A stretch of DNA of 64,000 bases from Glaciecola nitratireducens FR1064 (GTDB taxonomy: Bacteria; Pseudomonadota; Gammaproteobacteria; Enterobacterales; Alteromonadaceae). Position 1 is the first letter of the stretch. The number at the start of each line of letters is the position of its first letter. Positions 27,297 through 37,002 of the stretch are shown here, piece after piece. Under the pieces are notes generated by a model, which was given only the letters and a program-made list of their open reading frames with translations, was not told where the DNA came from and ran no database searches. Position numbers and translations under genes: made by a program. The stretch covers positions 1,240,001 through 1,304,000 of the forward strand of contig NC_016041.1 of NCBI RefSeq assembly GCF_000226565.1, read 5' to 3'.

Positions 27297-28406
27297 TTAT
27301 TGATTTCCGTCGGCAAAAAATGCCTTTATTAATGCTAATAATGTTTTGTTTTGTGCAGGATTACCAATCGTAATACGCAGACAGTTCTGCAAATTTATTT
27401 GCTTTGATTGGTCGCGAATTAACATTTTATGCTTAACGAGGTAAGCCATAAGTTCAGTTTTGCTTTGCGTTCTAAACAACACAAAATTGGCGTTAGTATC
27501 GCCGATAATTTGAATATCACCAATGTCAGCTAAGGTCGTTCTTAGTGAAATGAGTTCGGCTTTTAATACTTCAACGTCGTTACGCATTTTCGCCAGCCCT
27601 TGGTTTTCAAGTGCTTTACTAGCAATTTGAGCAACGGGTGCTGGAATAGGATAAGGCGCAATCACTTTTAATAATGTTTGAATAATATCTGACGATGCCA
27701 GTGTAAATCCACAGCGTAAACCGGCCAAAGCAAAGGCTTTTGACAGCGTCCGCAAAATCACTAAATTCTCATATTTACCAAGTAAGTCAGTTTGCGTTTG
27801 TGCTATATCGAATTCTATATAGGCTTCATCGACAACAACAATCGCTTGGTCTTTAAATGCTTCGAGCACCTCAACAATATCTCGTTGAGAAACACTTGTA
27901 CCTGTTGGGTTGTTCGGCGAACAGATGAAGACGGCTTTGACTTTGCTAACGTAGCTTAATATATCAGGGATATTTAAGCTGAAATCGTTGTTGAGCAATG
28001 ACCTGTGCACACCGACGTTGAACGTTTGTGCGCTAATTGCATACATTCCGTAGGTTGGAGGGCAAATAAGAATACTGTCTTTGCCTGCTTCACAAAATGC
28101 GCGCACGATAAGCTCTATGCCCTCATCAGCACCTCTAGTTACCAAGGTTTGTGATGCTTGTAAACTCGCATATTTTGCGTAGGCCTTAATAACGGTATCA
28201 GGCTGACAGTCAGGGTAACGGTTGAATACAGACGAATCGACAGCATACTCTCCCGCAAACGGAGATTCATTTGCGTTTAACCAAACTTGCTCGGCGTCTG
28301 CGCCAGACCCTGCGAACAACCGCCTGGCTGATTCGTAAGGAGTGAGTGCATTGACGTGCTCAACAGTCAAATCGCTTAACCAATTGCGGCTTTCTTTTGC
28401 GCTCAT
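27297..28406 (-). CDS. hisC: Histidinol-phosphate aminotransferase
   Basis: A 369-residue fold-type I PLP aminotransferase. [16 protein letters not shown], the VVDEAYIEF block and the PLP lysine Lys223 in [16 protein letters not shown] are all in place. It transfers the amino group of glutamate to imidazole acetol phosphate. It overlaps the hisD stop by four bases (ATGA), showing translational coupling. Confidence 0.96.
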   Translation of the reverse strand: MSAKESRNWLSDLTVEHVNALTPYESARRLFAGSGADAEQVWLNANESPFAGEYAVDSSVFNRYPDCQPDTVIKAYAKYASLQASQTLVTRGADEGIELIVRAFCEAGKDSILICPPTYGMYAISAQTFNVGVHRSLLNNDFSLNIPDILSYVSKVKAVFICSPNNPTGTSVSQRDIVEVLEAFKDQAIVVVDEAYIEFDIAQTQTDLLGKYENLVILRTLSKAFALAGLRCGFTLASSDIIQTLLKVIAPYPIPAPVAQIASKALENQGLAKMRNDVEVLKAELISLRTTLADIGDIQIIGDTNANFVLFRTQSKTELMAYLVKHKMLIRDQSKQINLQNCLRITIGNPAQNKTLLALIKAFFADGNQ

Positions 28407-29848
28407 GGCTGTTTCCCAGATGGCACATCAAGATAAACCCGATCGTCAGTGCTCGCGTTGTTTTCAGATGGGGTCTCAGCCTGTTTAGAGGCACTGTCTG
28501 TTGCTGTATTATCTTCATCCGACTGCGTTAAGACGCTAGGCAGATCCAAACCAGTTAATCTGATTTTAACCGCATTTCTATGTGCATCTAAACCTTCAGC
28601 ATCAGCTAAATCCATAATGGCATCACCAATATTCTCTAGCCCTTCGCGGGTTAGTTCTTGCACTGTATAGCGGCGCATGAAATCGAGTAAGCCTAGGCTT
28701 GAATAGTTTCGCGCATAGCCATAGGTTGGCAATACGTGATTAGTGCCGCTCGCGTAATCGCCAGCCGACTCGGGTGAGTATGCGCCAACAAAAATAGAGC
28801 CAGCATGTTTCAAGCTTTCTATTAGATCGCGTGCGTTGTCGGTTTGCACAATTAAGTGCTCTGGTGCGTAAGCGTTACTGACTAAAACGGATTCTTGAAT
28901 GCTCTCAGTAAGGATGTAGCGACTGTTGTCGACAGCTTTACTTGCAATATCGCGACGCGAAAGCTGGGCGAGTTGCAGAACTACTTGTTGCTGTACTTTT
29001 GCAATAAGCGCGCGGTCATCGCTTACTAATACTGCTTGAGAGTCCGCACCATGTTCTGCTTGTGATAGTAAATCTGCAGCAACAAAACCAGCGTCTGCAT
29101 TTGCGTCTGCAATAACTAACACTTCAGATGGACCTGCTGGCATGTCGATCGCTGCGCCGCCAACAGCTTGGCTAACCTGCTGTTTCGCTTCAGTGACAAA
29201 GCTGTTGCCAGGGCCGAATATTTTATCTACTTTGGGTATTGTTTCTGTGCCAAAAGCCATGGCGGCAATTGCCTGAGCGCCACCACAAAGATAAATATGT
29301 TGAATGCCACAAATTTTAGCAGCATAACAAATCTCCGGTGCAATAGTACCTTGTGGAGAGGGGGGCGTGCACAATATAGGTAAATCGCAACCAGCCACCT
29401 GTGCAGACACGCCTAACATCAACACAGTTGAGGGTAGCGGTGCACTGCCGCCGGGAATATATAAGCCAACTTTTTCAAGCGCCGCATGGCGCTGCTCACA
29501 AATCACGCCTGGTGAAGTTTCGATACGAATATCTTGCGGTAATTGCGCTTCGTGAAAAGTTTTGATATTCGCATACGCTTTATCAATTGCGGTTTTCACC
29601 TTGGCTTTGAGTTTGCTCTCGGCCTCATCAATTACGGCGGTATCCAAGCGTAAATTGCTTAATTCAGCACCATCAAATTGTTTCGTGTATTCAAACACCG
29701 CCGCGTCTTTATTCTGACGAACACGACTGAGTATTTTTGTGACGGTATCACGCAACATGACACTGTCTTTCATTGCCGGACGCAACAATGCTTCTATCTG
29801 TTGCTGTTCGGTTAGATTGCCCCACTCAATAATTGATTGCGACGACAT
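28403..29848 (-). CDS. hisD: Histidinol dehydrogenase with C-terminal extension
   Basis: A 481-residue HisD. The core (to about residue 438) carries AGPSEVLVIAD, the zinc-ligand region YAPEHLIVQT and SAGDYASGTNHVLPT. It oxidises L-histidinol to histidine in two NAD-dependent steps. Beyond the usual ~434-residue end there is an extra tail of ~43 residues rich in Asp, Ser, Thr, Glu and Asn, probably disordered. The gene starts five bases after hisG. Confidence 0.95.
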   Translation of the reverse strand: MSSQSIIEWGNLTEQQQIEALLRPAMKDSVMLRDTVTKILSRVRQNKDAAVFEYTKQFDGAELSNLRLDTAVIDEAESKLKAKVKTAIDKAYANIKTFHEAQLPQDIRIETSPGVICEQRHAALEKVGLYIPGGSAPLPSTVLMLGVSAQVAGCDLPILCTPPSPQGTIAPEICYAAKICGIQHIYLCGGAQAIAAMAFGTETIPKVDKIFGPGNSFVTEAKQQVSQAVGGAAIDMPAGPSEVLVIADANADAGFVAADLLSQAEHGADSQAVLVSDDRALIAKVQQQVVLQLAQLSRRDIASKAVDNSRYILTESIQESVLVSNAYAPEHLIVQTDNARDLIESLKHAGSIFVGAYSPESAGDYASGTNHVLPTYGYARNYSSLGLLDFMRRYTVQELTREGLENIGDAIMDLADAEGLDAHRNAVKIRLTGLDLPSVLTQSDEDNTATDSASKQAETPSENNASTDDRVYLDVPSGKQP

Positions 29849-29853
29849 CGTGA

Positions 29854-30753
29854 TTACCCCATCATTTTTTCAATTGGCATAACAAGAATTGAGCTGCAGC
29901 CCAACGATTTTAATTTTTCCATGGTTTCCCAAAACAGAGTTTCGGAACTAACCACGTGTATCGCGACTAATTTTTCGTTTCCTGCTAAGGGCAATACCGT
30001 TGGATTCTCAGCGCCAGGCAGTAAGCTTTTGACTTGTTCTAAATATGCCTTGGGTGCATGCAGCATAATGTATTTACTTTCTTTAGCCTGCATCACCCCG
30101 TCAATACGAGGTAGCAAGCGATTTACTAGTGCCTGCTTGTCATCACTTAGTGGCTGAGATTTTTGAATGAGTACGGCTTTAGATTCAAAGATCACTTCCT
30201 CTTCACGCAGACCGTTAGCTTCTAGTGTCGCGCCTGTTGAGACTAAGTCGCATATTGCGTCAGCGACGCCTGCGCGAGGAGCAACCTCAACAGAGCCAGT
30301 TAACATGACAGCACTTGCGTCAATGTTTTTTTCTTTAAAATAACGCTCTAATAAATAAGGGTAGGTGGTCGCAACCTTTTTACCATTCAGTGAGGTAACG
30401 TCGTCGTATTTCATTTCATTTGGAATAGCAATCGACAATCTGCAGCCGCCGTAGTCTAAACGACGAAGCGTTTTAAAGTCTGCCGGACGCTTTGACGATT
30501 GGCGCTCTAGCATTTTCTCTTCAAGCTCATTTTCGCCAATAAAGCCCATATCGACAACACCGTCCATCACTAGACCAGGAATGTCGTCGTCTCTAACAAG
30601 CAATAAGTCGATAGGCTGATTGGTTGAATGAGCAATAAGCAAGCGATCTCTAATTTGTAGTTTGATGCCAATTGCTTTCAACAGCGCAATGCTGTCGTCG
30701 CTCAATCGACCTTTCTTTTGTACTGCAATTTTTAATCTTTTTGAATCGCTCAT
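29854..30753 (-). CDS. hisG: ATP phosphoribosyltransferase, long form
   Basis: A 299-residue long-form HisG, the same length as in E. coli, with its own C-terminal ACT-like regulatory domain and so no need for HisZ. Motifs include the N-terminal [13 protein letters not shown], the [11 protein letters not shown] strand and the PRPP-binding [14 protein letters not shown]. It catalyses the committed first step and is feedback-inhibited by histidine. It is the first structural gene, behind the his leader and attenuator, with a GGAAC/GAG-type ribosome-binding site. Confidence 0.96.
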   Translation of the reverse strand: MSDSKRLKIAVQKKGRLSDDSIALLKAIGIKLQIRDRLLIAHSTNQPIDLLLVRDDDIPGLVMDGVVDMGFIGENELEEKMLERQSSKRPADFKTLRRLDYGGCRLSIAIPNEMKYDDVTSLNGKKVATTYPYLLERYFKEKNIDASAVMLTGSVEVAPRAGVADAICDLVSTGATLEANGLREEEVIFESKAVLIQKSQPLSDDKQALVNRLLPRIDGVMQAKESKYIMLHAPKAYLEQVKSLLPGAENPTVLPLAGNEKLVAIHVVSSETLFWETMEKLKSLGCSSILVMPIEKMMG

Positions 30754-30973
30754 TTCTCGTTCCTTTAAATGCTTTCGCTTAATTACTATTACTTATTATA
30801 TTGTTTATTAATAATGTTGCTGTTCACAAAATTGCTCTTGATAACTCGACTTTACAACTGACAAGCGCGGTTCATTTAAAACCGGTTAGGTAATTACGCA
30901 ATGTAGTAGCTCTATCTAATACCCAATTAAGCCAAGAGAGATCGATTTGATTTTATCTATCGGTAAAATCAAA

Positions 30974-31006
30974 CAAAAAGCCCCCGAAAGTTTCCTCTCG
31001 AGGGCT
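30974..31006 (-). terminator. his operon attenuator terminator
   Basis: On the - strand AGCCCTCGAGAG (31006-30995) pairs with CTTTCGGGGGCT (30990-30979) in a 12-bp stem (two G-T pairs) capped by a GAAA tetraloop, running into five T. It lies 59 bases after the leader-peptide stop and 220 bases upstream of hisG. Upstream arms that could form an antiterminator are visible (GGAAGGG with CCTTTCC). Confidence 0.88.
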
Positions 31007-31065
31007 TCAAATTTCTTCAATGCCATGGAAAGGAAACCACACCCTTCCAGCACGAACCTGAAAGG

Positions 31066-31110
31066 TTATGCGTTCATATGATGATGATGGCTGAAATTTG
31101 CAATGTTCAT
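31066..31110 (-). CDS. hisL: his operon leader peptide
   Basis: A 14-codon frame, MNIANFSHHHHMNA, with four histidine codons in a row. It sits immediately upstream of the attenuator, and its stop is followed by small alternative stems. Ribosome stalling at the His codons under histidine shortage would favour the antiterminator. E. coli has seven His codons; four is enough in related bacteria. A modest AAGAG ribosome-binding site lies five bases upstream of the ATG. It is too short for normal gene finding. Confidence 0.9.
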   Translation of the reverse strand: MNIANFSHHHHMNA

Positions 31111-31173
31111 GTTGGCTCTTATTAGTTCCGTATTCTTTGCGATTGTCGCGGCGAATTTTTTACGAGCACGAAT

Positions 31174-31206
31174 GTTATATAACTTGATGTGCATAATCAA
31201 CAGCAA
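31174..31206 (-). promoter_or_regulatory. Candidate his promoter
   Basis: On the - strand the TTGCTG (31201-31206) and TTATAT (31177-31182) pair has an 18-base spacing; a second option is TTGATT (31195-31200) with TATAAC (31174-31179) at 15 bases. Both lie ~65 bases upstream of hisL. Neither is strong. The rest of the gap to 31329 shows no gene. Confidence 0.3.
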
Positions 31207-31329
31207 ACCCAAGAGAAATACACTTTGTTTTACATATCTCATGTTTTTTTTATATAACAAACAGCGGCAGTGGGATAATTTTTGCGTTTGTTGTTTGGTT
31301 TTTGTGCATTTCTCTGCCAGCTCGAACTG

Positions 31330-32184
31330 TTAATGTTGGTCTGATATTGCTTCCCAAGATTGCGCCTCTGGGGTCGCTTCTACCAGTTTCTTTTGTAGTT
31401 CGGCTTCAACTAAATTGGCGCTTCTTAATTCATGAATGGTGGCTTGAATTGTCATTCTAAACTGCTTTACTTCGCGCCAAAGCTTTAAAAAACGTTCGCG
31501 TTCATCACCGCTCATGCTGCTGCTCATTTCACTGTCACTGACCGCCAATAAAGGGCCCAAAATCTCATAGCCCTGCTGCAAACGTTCGCTTTGCTGAATT
31601 TCAAAAGAAGCTAAAGCTGGGCTGTCATTAGTTTGAGCAGGCTTAATGTCAGCTTCATTTGTATTAAAGCTAGAAAATCGTTCAACATATTCTTGCAGTT
31701 CAACACTATCAGCGCTCTGCCAAACTTTGAGTGAGTCGATATTCATTATTTCGTTGGATGTTGGATTAACAATCAACACCGTTGGTGTCGCAAAATAATG
31801 AGGATAGCCTACCAGCGTTGTGATGTCCCGTCGGTCTTCCAAGTAGCCGACATCTATAAATTGTGTAACAAAAGTGTCTGACAATACCGGCTGCATTTCT
31901 TCATTTGAAAAACGTTCGGCTAAGGTAACGCTATCATGGCACCACTGAGCGCCCAACACGATCAATGCATATTTATTTTCAGCCTTTGCTTTACTTAATG
32001 CCGTTTTGGCTTGCATTAGGGGATTCTCAGCAGGAGAAAACACATAACTTGGGAGCACTTTTTTATTGTCAGCCGCCAACGCTATAGTCGATGATGCGAA
32101 CATAATTCCTATTAAAAATATAGGGATAAGTGATTTGTGCGGCTTTGATAAGGCATTAAGTAGTTTTGACATGTGAACACTCAT
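31330..32184 (-). CDS. Secreted thioredoxin-fold protein with a single active-site cysteine
   Basis: A 284-residue protein with an N-terminal signal peptide (hydrophobic ~17-34, cleavage near ALAAD). A thioredoxin-like domain follows (~45-165) with IVLGAQWCHDSVTLAERF, in which the CxxC motif has become C-H-D-S, so the resolving cysteine is absent. A cis-Pro-like FATPTVLIV strand is present. The last ~110 residues are helical and charged. It may act as a redox or binding protein in the periplasm, but not as a normal dithiol oxidoreductase. The start could be 32184 or the ATG at 32172. Confidence 0.75.
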   Translation of the reverse strand: MSVHMSKLLNALSKPHKSLIPIFLIGIMFASSTIALAADNKKVLPSYVFSPAENPLMQAKTALSKAKAENKYALIVLGAQWCHDSVTLAERFSNEEMQPVLSDTFVTQFIDVGYLEDRRDITTLVGYPHYFATPTVLIVNPTSNEIMNIDSLKVWQSADSVELQEYVERFSSFNTNEADIKPAQTNDSPALASFEIQQSERLQQGYEILGPLLAVSDSEMSSSMSGDERERFLKLWREVKQFRMTIQATIHELRSANLVEAELQKKLVEATPEAQSWEAISDQH

Positions 32185-32304
32185 TGACGATTTCTATCCG
32201 ATGGTTAAAGCCAGAACAATATCACTTTTCATAATGAGAAACATTGAGATATAAGTGATTTGAGTAAATAAATAAGACCCGCAATAAATCAACAATTCAT
32301 CGTC

Positions 32305-32823
32305 TTATAACGCTGTTTTAAATTCCATATCGATATGCATGATGCCGTCTTCATCATAGGGCTCACTGAACGGGGTGAAGCCAAGTTGGGTATAAAAATT
32401 TTGTAAATAGACCTGCGCACCTATTTGTATGTTGTGTTCCGGCCAATTTTGCTTACATAAACTCATTGCCTTCTGCATTAATAGCCCAGCTACGCCATTT
32501 CCACGAGCTGCGGCCGCCACGGCTACACGGCCAATACTTGAATCTGTATAAGAAACACCGGGTGCTATGCAACGAGCATAGGCGACAACATTGTTTGATA
32601 AGTGAGGAGAGTTATTGGTCTGAGCAGCTTGTTCAACTTCAAGCAGCAGATGCAATGTATCGGGCTGGATGTCTTTGTTGTCTAAATCAGGATATACGCA
32701 GTTTTGTTCTACCACGAATATATCACTGCGAAGCTTTAAGGCCTTATAAAGCAATAAGCCAGATAATTCCTCAAAGCGATAGCAATCGAATGAAGGGGCA
32801 GCCTTCTTTTTACTTAAGTTCAA
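32305..32823 (-). CDS. elaA: GNAT acetyltransferase, ElaA family
   Basis: A 172-residue GNAT protein of the ElaA type. The N-terminal block LYKALKLRSDIFVVEQNCVYPDLDN is diagnostic of the family (read as LRxxVFVVEQxxxYPDxD). The acetyl-CoA-binding motif A is IGRVAVAAAARGNGVAGLLM, and the C-terminal QVYLQNFYTQLGF is motif B. Its substrate is unknown. It contains a short N-terminal Lys-rich extension and a small insert before IAPG. Confidence 0.88.
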   Translation of the reverse strand: MNLSKKKAAPSFDCYRFEELSGLLLYKALKLRSDIFVVEQNCVYPDLDNKDIQPDTLHLLLEVEQAAQTNNSPHLSNNVVAYARCIAPGVSYTDSSIGRVAVAAAARGNGVAGLLMQKAMSLCKQNWPEHNIQIGAQVYLQNFYTQLGFTPFSEPYDEDGIMHIDMEFKTAL

Positions 32824-32885
32824 TGTTTTGCTCAGCCGTCATCGTATTTCGAATCACCTACTTTAGCTGAACATCACTGCTAGTT

Positions 32886-33353
32886 CTACCTATTTACTTT
32901 ATGGCAACTGGTGCAACCGCCAGCAACTTTCCCTGCAAAGTAGTAACGAGGTTGTTCAAACGATGCAGCGACTCTGGCCTTATCAACTTTGCTCATAAAG
33001 TCTTGCATGTAGTCTTCCATGAATGGATGGTTTGCACCTTCACTTCCCGTTTTGAGTCTCGAAGCAATAGCGCTCATATTTCTTAGTGCATCAAGTACTT
33101 CTTCGCGCTGCGCTTCAATTTCATCTTCGGTTTCACCATATGGCTTTGCTAATGCTTGTTCGAGCAAACTCATTTGTTGTCCGAGTTTGTCCATATCTGA
33201 GCGCAAAACGGCCTGTTCAGTGTATTTAAATTCAGGCGCGTAAGTAACTTTACGCATGGACTCAGCAAATGGACTGCTGCACCCTGCTAAGATAATCGTG
33301 CTCGCAATTGCAGTAACAACAACCCTGCTAAAACTAACTCTTAACTTATTCAT
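32886..33353 (-). CDS. Cytochrome c'-like lipoprotein
   Basis: A 155-residue protein. The lipobox IILAGC puts the lipidated Cys at residue 25, and the C-terminus ends with a haem c site CTSCH (Cys147, Cys150, His151), as in the four-helix cytochrome c' family. The middle is a four-helix-like Met/Glu/Leu-rich region. It is probably anchored to the outer membrane and may bind NO or act in electron transfer. The ATG at 33353 (MNKLRVS) has AAGGAG ten bases upstream and gives a proper signal; the frame to 33389 is too long. Confidence 0.82.
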   Translation of the reverse strand: MNKLRVSFSRVVVTAIASTIILAGCSSPFAESMRKVTYAPEFKYTEQAVLRSDMDKLGQQMSLLEQALAKPYGETEDEIEAQREEVLDALRNMSAIASRLKTGSEGANHPFMEDYMQDFMSKVDKARVAASFEQPRYYFAGKVAGGCTSCHKVNR

Positions 33354-33391
33354 GCTTCTACACTCCTTTTGGCCGTTTGCAAGGGGCAAAA

Positions 33392-33643
33392 CTACAGCGC
33401 CTTTTCAGTCTTTTGGATTATGGTAAATAATTCGTCTTTGAGATGAAGGCGACGCTTCTTCAGTGTTTCTAAATACTCATCTTCAACCGGCGAATTACCT
33501 TCTTCAAGCTTTCTCACTTCGCTGTCTAATTCATGGTAGCTATCCGCCAGCTTTGTAAAATGCGCGTCGTGCATTTTTAGATGGCGAATTGTATGGTGAT
33601 GGTCGGGGAAATCGTTCAGTAATGTATGTTTTTCTACTTGCAT
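33392..33643 (-). CDS. DUF465 (YdcH family) small protein
   Basis: An 83-residue helical protein with the family pattern HHTIRHLKMHDAHFTKLADSYHELD (read as I-x-x-L-x-x-x-D-x-H-F) and LKKRRLHLKDEL. It is probably a small coiled-coil protein; its function is unknown. It lies 38 bases upstream of the cytochrome gene on the same strand, so they may share a transcript. Confidence 0.88.
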   Translation of the reverse strand: MQVEKHTLLNDFPDHHHTIRHLKMHDAHFTKLADSYHELDSEVRKLEEGNSPVEDEYLETLKKRRLHLKDELFTIIQKTEKAL

Positions 33644-33822
33644 GTTAATTATCCTAGATGGTGAGTGCTTTAGCTCATTCTAGGTCATTGTTTTTTTTAT
33701 GTATTGATCTATATCATCTTATGCATCAACGCTGCAGAAACTTTATGGATTAGTAATGTTTCGCTCTATTCAATACAGCAGTGCTAAACGTGAAGGCAGT
33801 GCTGTGTTGTCTGGCTAGTCAC

Positions 33823-35256
33823 TTACAGAAAGGCTTCCCAAATATTTTGGCTTGCAGGGCCTTCAGTCTTGATAGATACCGCACCACTGGCCACTTTTTC
33901 TATTGCATCAGCAATGTTGTTGATGTCACGTTCACTCATACAAGGATGCAGGCTAACTCTTACCCAGCCGGGTTTCAAACTTTGAAACTCGTCATCAAGT
34001 TGATCAGTAATGCTTTTAGACGTGGAGTAATCAATGTCCAATAAATGATGACCATAGGTGCCAGCGCAAGCGCAGCCCCCGCGAGTTTCTACTTGAAAAT
34101 CATCACTGAGGCGTTGAACTGCGGTTTTGTAATCAATATCACTAAACACAATTGAGAAAACGCTGAGGCGATGCCTATGTTGATCAGATAGAATGCGCAC
34201 GCCTTTTATGTCTTTGAGGCGATCAAAGAAAATCGTATTTAAATATTGCTCACGTTCACAAATGCGTTTAGTACCCATTTCTTCTTTCAACTGGATTGCC
34301 ATCGCGGTTCTTATCGTTTGTAAGATGCCCGGAGTGCCGCCGCTTTCACGCTGTTCGATATCCGTAACAAAACGATGCTCACCCCAAGGGTTAGTCCATA
34401 GTACTGTTCCGCCGCCCGGCTGCTCAGGGACTTTATTTTGATAAAGGTGCTTATTAAAAAACAGCACGCCCGATGAACCCGGTCCACCTAGAAATTTATG
34501 TGGTGAGAAAAATATGGCATCGAGCCATTCATCTTTTGCAGGATGCAGATCGATGTCAACATAAGGTCCGGAGGCGGCAAAATCGACGAAGCAAAAGCCC
34601 GACTTTTCATGCATTATTTTAGCTATTTTACGATAGGGCGTTTCGATACCGGTTACATTGGATGCAGCGGTAATAGAGGCTATTTTAATTTTCCGACCAG
34701 TCTCTTTTGCCAAATCTTGTGCGAGCCAGTCTATATCAATTTCATCGCCCGGCAAGGCAGGGATAATTCTAAGTTCGACTAGACTTTCAATCCACATTGT
34801 ATGATTGCTATGGTGTTCACGATGAGTAATATAAACCAAAGGTCGTTCAGTCATGCTCGCAACAACGGCAGCACGATGCTGCTCGTGGCACCACCAACCC
34901 ATCATTCGCATTAATTTGGCCAAGGCACCTGTCATGCCGTTACCTACGTTTAGCAAAATGTCGTCAGTTGAGGCATTCACATGTTTCTTAATCACTTGCT
35001 CAGCTTCATGCAACCAGGTAGTCATGACTCTACCCGTGTAGCTGTCTTCAGTGTGAGTATTCGCCATTAAACCGCCGACCATATTAATAATGCGATCTTC
35101 TATAGGGCGAAACAGGCGCCCACTGGCAGTCCAGTCAGCATAAATTCTGTTCTTGTAGTTAGGGTCAACAACGAGTTGGCTCGCTATATGCGCCCAAAAT
35201 TCGTTATCCGAATCTTTGTTGTCTGCTTTGAACATCGACTGAGCTATTTTATTCAT
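33823..35256 (-). CDS. Class V aminotransferase (cysteine desulfurase-like)
   Basis: A 477-residue PLP enzyme of the NifS/Csd superfamily. Recognisable are YADWTASGRLF, HREHHSNHTMWIES, VDFAASGPYVDID, the PLP lysine in SPHKFLGGPGSSGVLFF, and RGGCACAGTYGHHLL near the end, which holds two cysteines. It is longer than SufS (about 406) and is of the type annotated only as aminotransferase class V; a true desulfurase role is not shown. There is no suf or isc gene next to it. Confidence 0.85.
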   Translation of the reverse strand: MNKIAQSMFKADNKDSDNEFWAHIASQLVVDPNYKNRIYADWTASGRLFRPIEDRIINMVGGLMANTHTEDSYTGRVMTTWLHEAEQVIKKHVNASTDDILLNVGNGMTGALAKLMRMMGWWCHEQHRAAVVASMTERPLVYITHREHHSNHTMWIESLVELRIIPALPGDEIDIDWLAQDLAKETGRKIKIASITAASNVTGIETPYRKIAKIMHEKSGFCFVDFAASGPYVDIDLHPAKDEWLDAIFFSPHKFLGGPGSSGVLFFNKHLYQNKVPEQPGGGTVLWTNPWGEHRFVTDIEQRESGGTPGILQTIRTAMAIQLKEEMGTKRICEREQYLNTIFFDRLKDIKGVRILSDQHRHRLSVFSIVFSDIDYKTAVQRLSDDFQVETRGGCACAGTYGHHLLDIDYSTSKSITDQLDDEFQSLKPGWVRVSLHPCMSERDINNIADAIEKVASGAVSIKTEGPASQNIWEAFL

Positions 35257-35554
35257 GTGATAGCGATCCGGTGCGTTTGATGTTGTTTATGATAACAAGC
35301 GTTGTCTAGTATTTAGTTCTCTTATTTGAAGTATTAATAGGGTTTTGAGGTTATGTATTCTATTAATTTTATTTTTAATGAAAATTTTATCTAAGATATT
35401 ACATTATTGGTATTGTTTTGTTCTGTCATTTATCCTAATGAATGTAATGCTTTTCCAAGCAAAGCACTGCGTTCATATGCATAAACTGGCCTATATTTAC
35501 TGCCAATAGAATGTATGCAGTCGTCAATGTTATACGATACTTGTAACTTCACAC

Positions 35555-35613
35555 TTGTTTGGATAAGGTTCGATTGCTTATAAATTGACAAGTTAATTGA
35601 CCACTAATGTATT
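35555..35613 (+). promoter_or_regulatory. Candidate promoters of the binding protein/sensor kinase pair
   Basis: Two options lie close together: TTGTTT (35555-35560) with TATAAA (35579-35584) at 18 bases, and consensus TTGACA (35585-35590) with TGTATT (35608-35613) at 17 bases. The remainder of the 374-base divergent gap (35257-35630) is AT-rich and shows no gene. If the second promoter is used, the transcript starts after the ATG at 35607, which supports the start at 35631. Confidence 0.35.
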
Positions 35614-35630
35614 TTGGGAAGGCTTCGCTT

Positions 35631-36938
35631 ATGACTAAACCATTTGTTACTAAACCTGTAAATAATGAAGCGCCAATGTCAAAGGATAGACGAAATGCAC
35701 TAAAAAGCGTCGCTAAGATTGGTGCGATAGCAGCGAGCATGCCTTTGTCAACATTTGCGATTGGCCAGTCGAAACCTAAGCTGAGGATTTTAGGTACACA
35801 CGTTACCTTACAAGAGGAGTTGCGCACAAAAGCCATGCAAGACTTGGGTATTGACTTAGTGTTTGAGCCTAAGGGCAGTGCCGCTGTCTTGCAAAAGGCA
35901 GCGATGTCGCCCAACAGCTTTGATTTATATGAGCAATGGTCAAATAGTATCAATGTGTTGTGGCGTTCTGGATCTATTCAAGCAATAGACAAACGAAGGA
36001 TTACGCATTGGGATGAGATAAATACACTTACCAAAACAGGTAAAATTACTCCCAACGCCAATTTTGGAGCTGGCGATGCGCCATATAAACTGCTACATAT
36101 TCAAAAAGACCAGTCTCTCGGGAATAACGATACCAATAGCATTAGTTTTTTGCCATATGTGCATAACGTTGACTCTTTTGGCTACAACACGGAAGTAATA
36201 GCAAGGGGCACTCCCTATGAAACGGAAAGCTGGGGTTGGTTATTGGATAAAAAATATAGTGGCAAAGTAGCGGTTATTAACGCTCCATCAATAGGCTTAT
36301 TTGACTTAGCTTTGTCTGCTCAGGCACAAGGACTGGTCGCATTTAACGACATTGGTGCTATGACCAAAGAGGAATTGAACAAGTTGTTTGATGTGTTAAT
36401 TAAATACAAACAAGAGGGGCACTTCAGCGGCTTTTGGACTTCAGTACCAGAGTCGGTTCGGTTTATGAAAACAAAACGTGTGGTCATTGAGAGCATGTTT
36501 TCTCCTGCAGTTTCCAGTTTAAATGGTCAAGGAGTGCCTGTTACCTTCGCAGCTCCGAAAGAAGGTTACAGAGGTTGGCATGGAGTGATGTGTTTGTCGT
36601 CTCAAACTAAAGGGCGCATGCAGGACGTTGCCTATGAATATATGAATTGGTGGTTATCGGGTTGGCCAGGTGCCTTTATCGCTAGGCAAGGTTACTATAT
36701 TTCTAATCCGCAACGTTCTCAGCAGTATTTGTCACAGGCCGAATTCGACTATTGGTATCAAGGTAAAGCTGCAAGTGAAAACCTGAATGGAACCGATGGC
36801 AAAATCTCCGTTCATAAAGGCGATATCCGAACGGGGGGGAGTTATGAAAGACGCTTCGAAAATGTTGCTGTATGGAATACGATAATGCCTACTTACGAAT
36901 ACAGCGTAGAAAAATGGTATGAGTTCTTAAGTGCCTAA
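35631..36938 (+). CDS. Periplasmic solute-binding protein (spermidine/putrescine-like), Tat-type signal
   Basis: A 435-residue extracellular solute-binding protein of the PotD-like class. The N-terminus has a Tat-like signal: the twin arginines at 20-21 in SKDRRNALKS, a hydrophobic stretch to ~43 and a short exit. The rest has the two-lobe SBP features (LPYVHNVDSFGYNTEV, KYSGKVAVINAPSIG). An ATG at 35607 exists, but the GGAAGG at 35617-35622 fits the ATG at 35631. No ABC permease or ATPase is near. The next gene, 64 bases later, is a hybrid sensor kinase, so this may be the ligand sensor of that kinase. Confidence 0.83.
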   Translation: MTKPFVTKPVNNEAPMSKDRRNALKSVAKIGAIAASMPLSTFAIGQSKPKLRILGTHVTLQEELRTKAMQDLGIDLVFEPKGSAAVLQKAAMSPNSFDLYEQWSNSINVLWRSGSIQAIDKRRITHWDEINTLTKTGKITPNANFGAGDAPYKLLHIQKDQSLGNNDTNSISFLPYVHNVDSFGYNTEVIARGTPYETESWGWLLDKKYSGKVAVINAPSIGLFDLALSAQAQGLVAFNDIGAMTKEELNKLFDVLIKYKQEGHFSGFWTSVPESVRFMKTKRVVIESMFSPAVSSLNGQGVPVTFAAPKEGYRGWHGVMCLSSQTKGRMQDVAYEYMNWWLSGWPGAFIARQGYYISNPQRSQQYLSQAEFDYWYQGKAASENLNGTDGKISVHKGDIRTGGSYERRFENVAVWNTIMPTYEYSVEKWYEFLSA

Positions 36939-37002
36939 GCTTTCACGCCGATAAGCAGAAAAGCGAGTAAACTATAAATTCAAGGGCACACATATTGGCA
37001 AC

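Noticed and set aside
31103-31333. Hydrophobic + strand frame over the his leader region
   Set aside because: It is antisense to hisL and its promoter; the hydrophobicity comes from AT-rich complement sequence.
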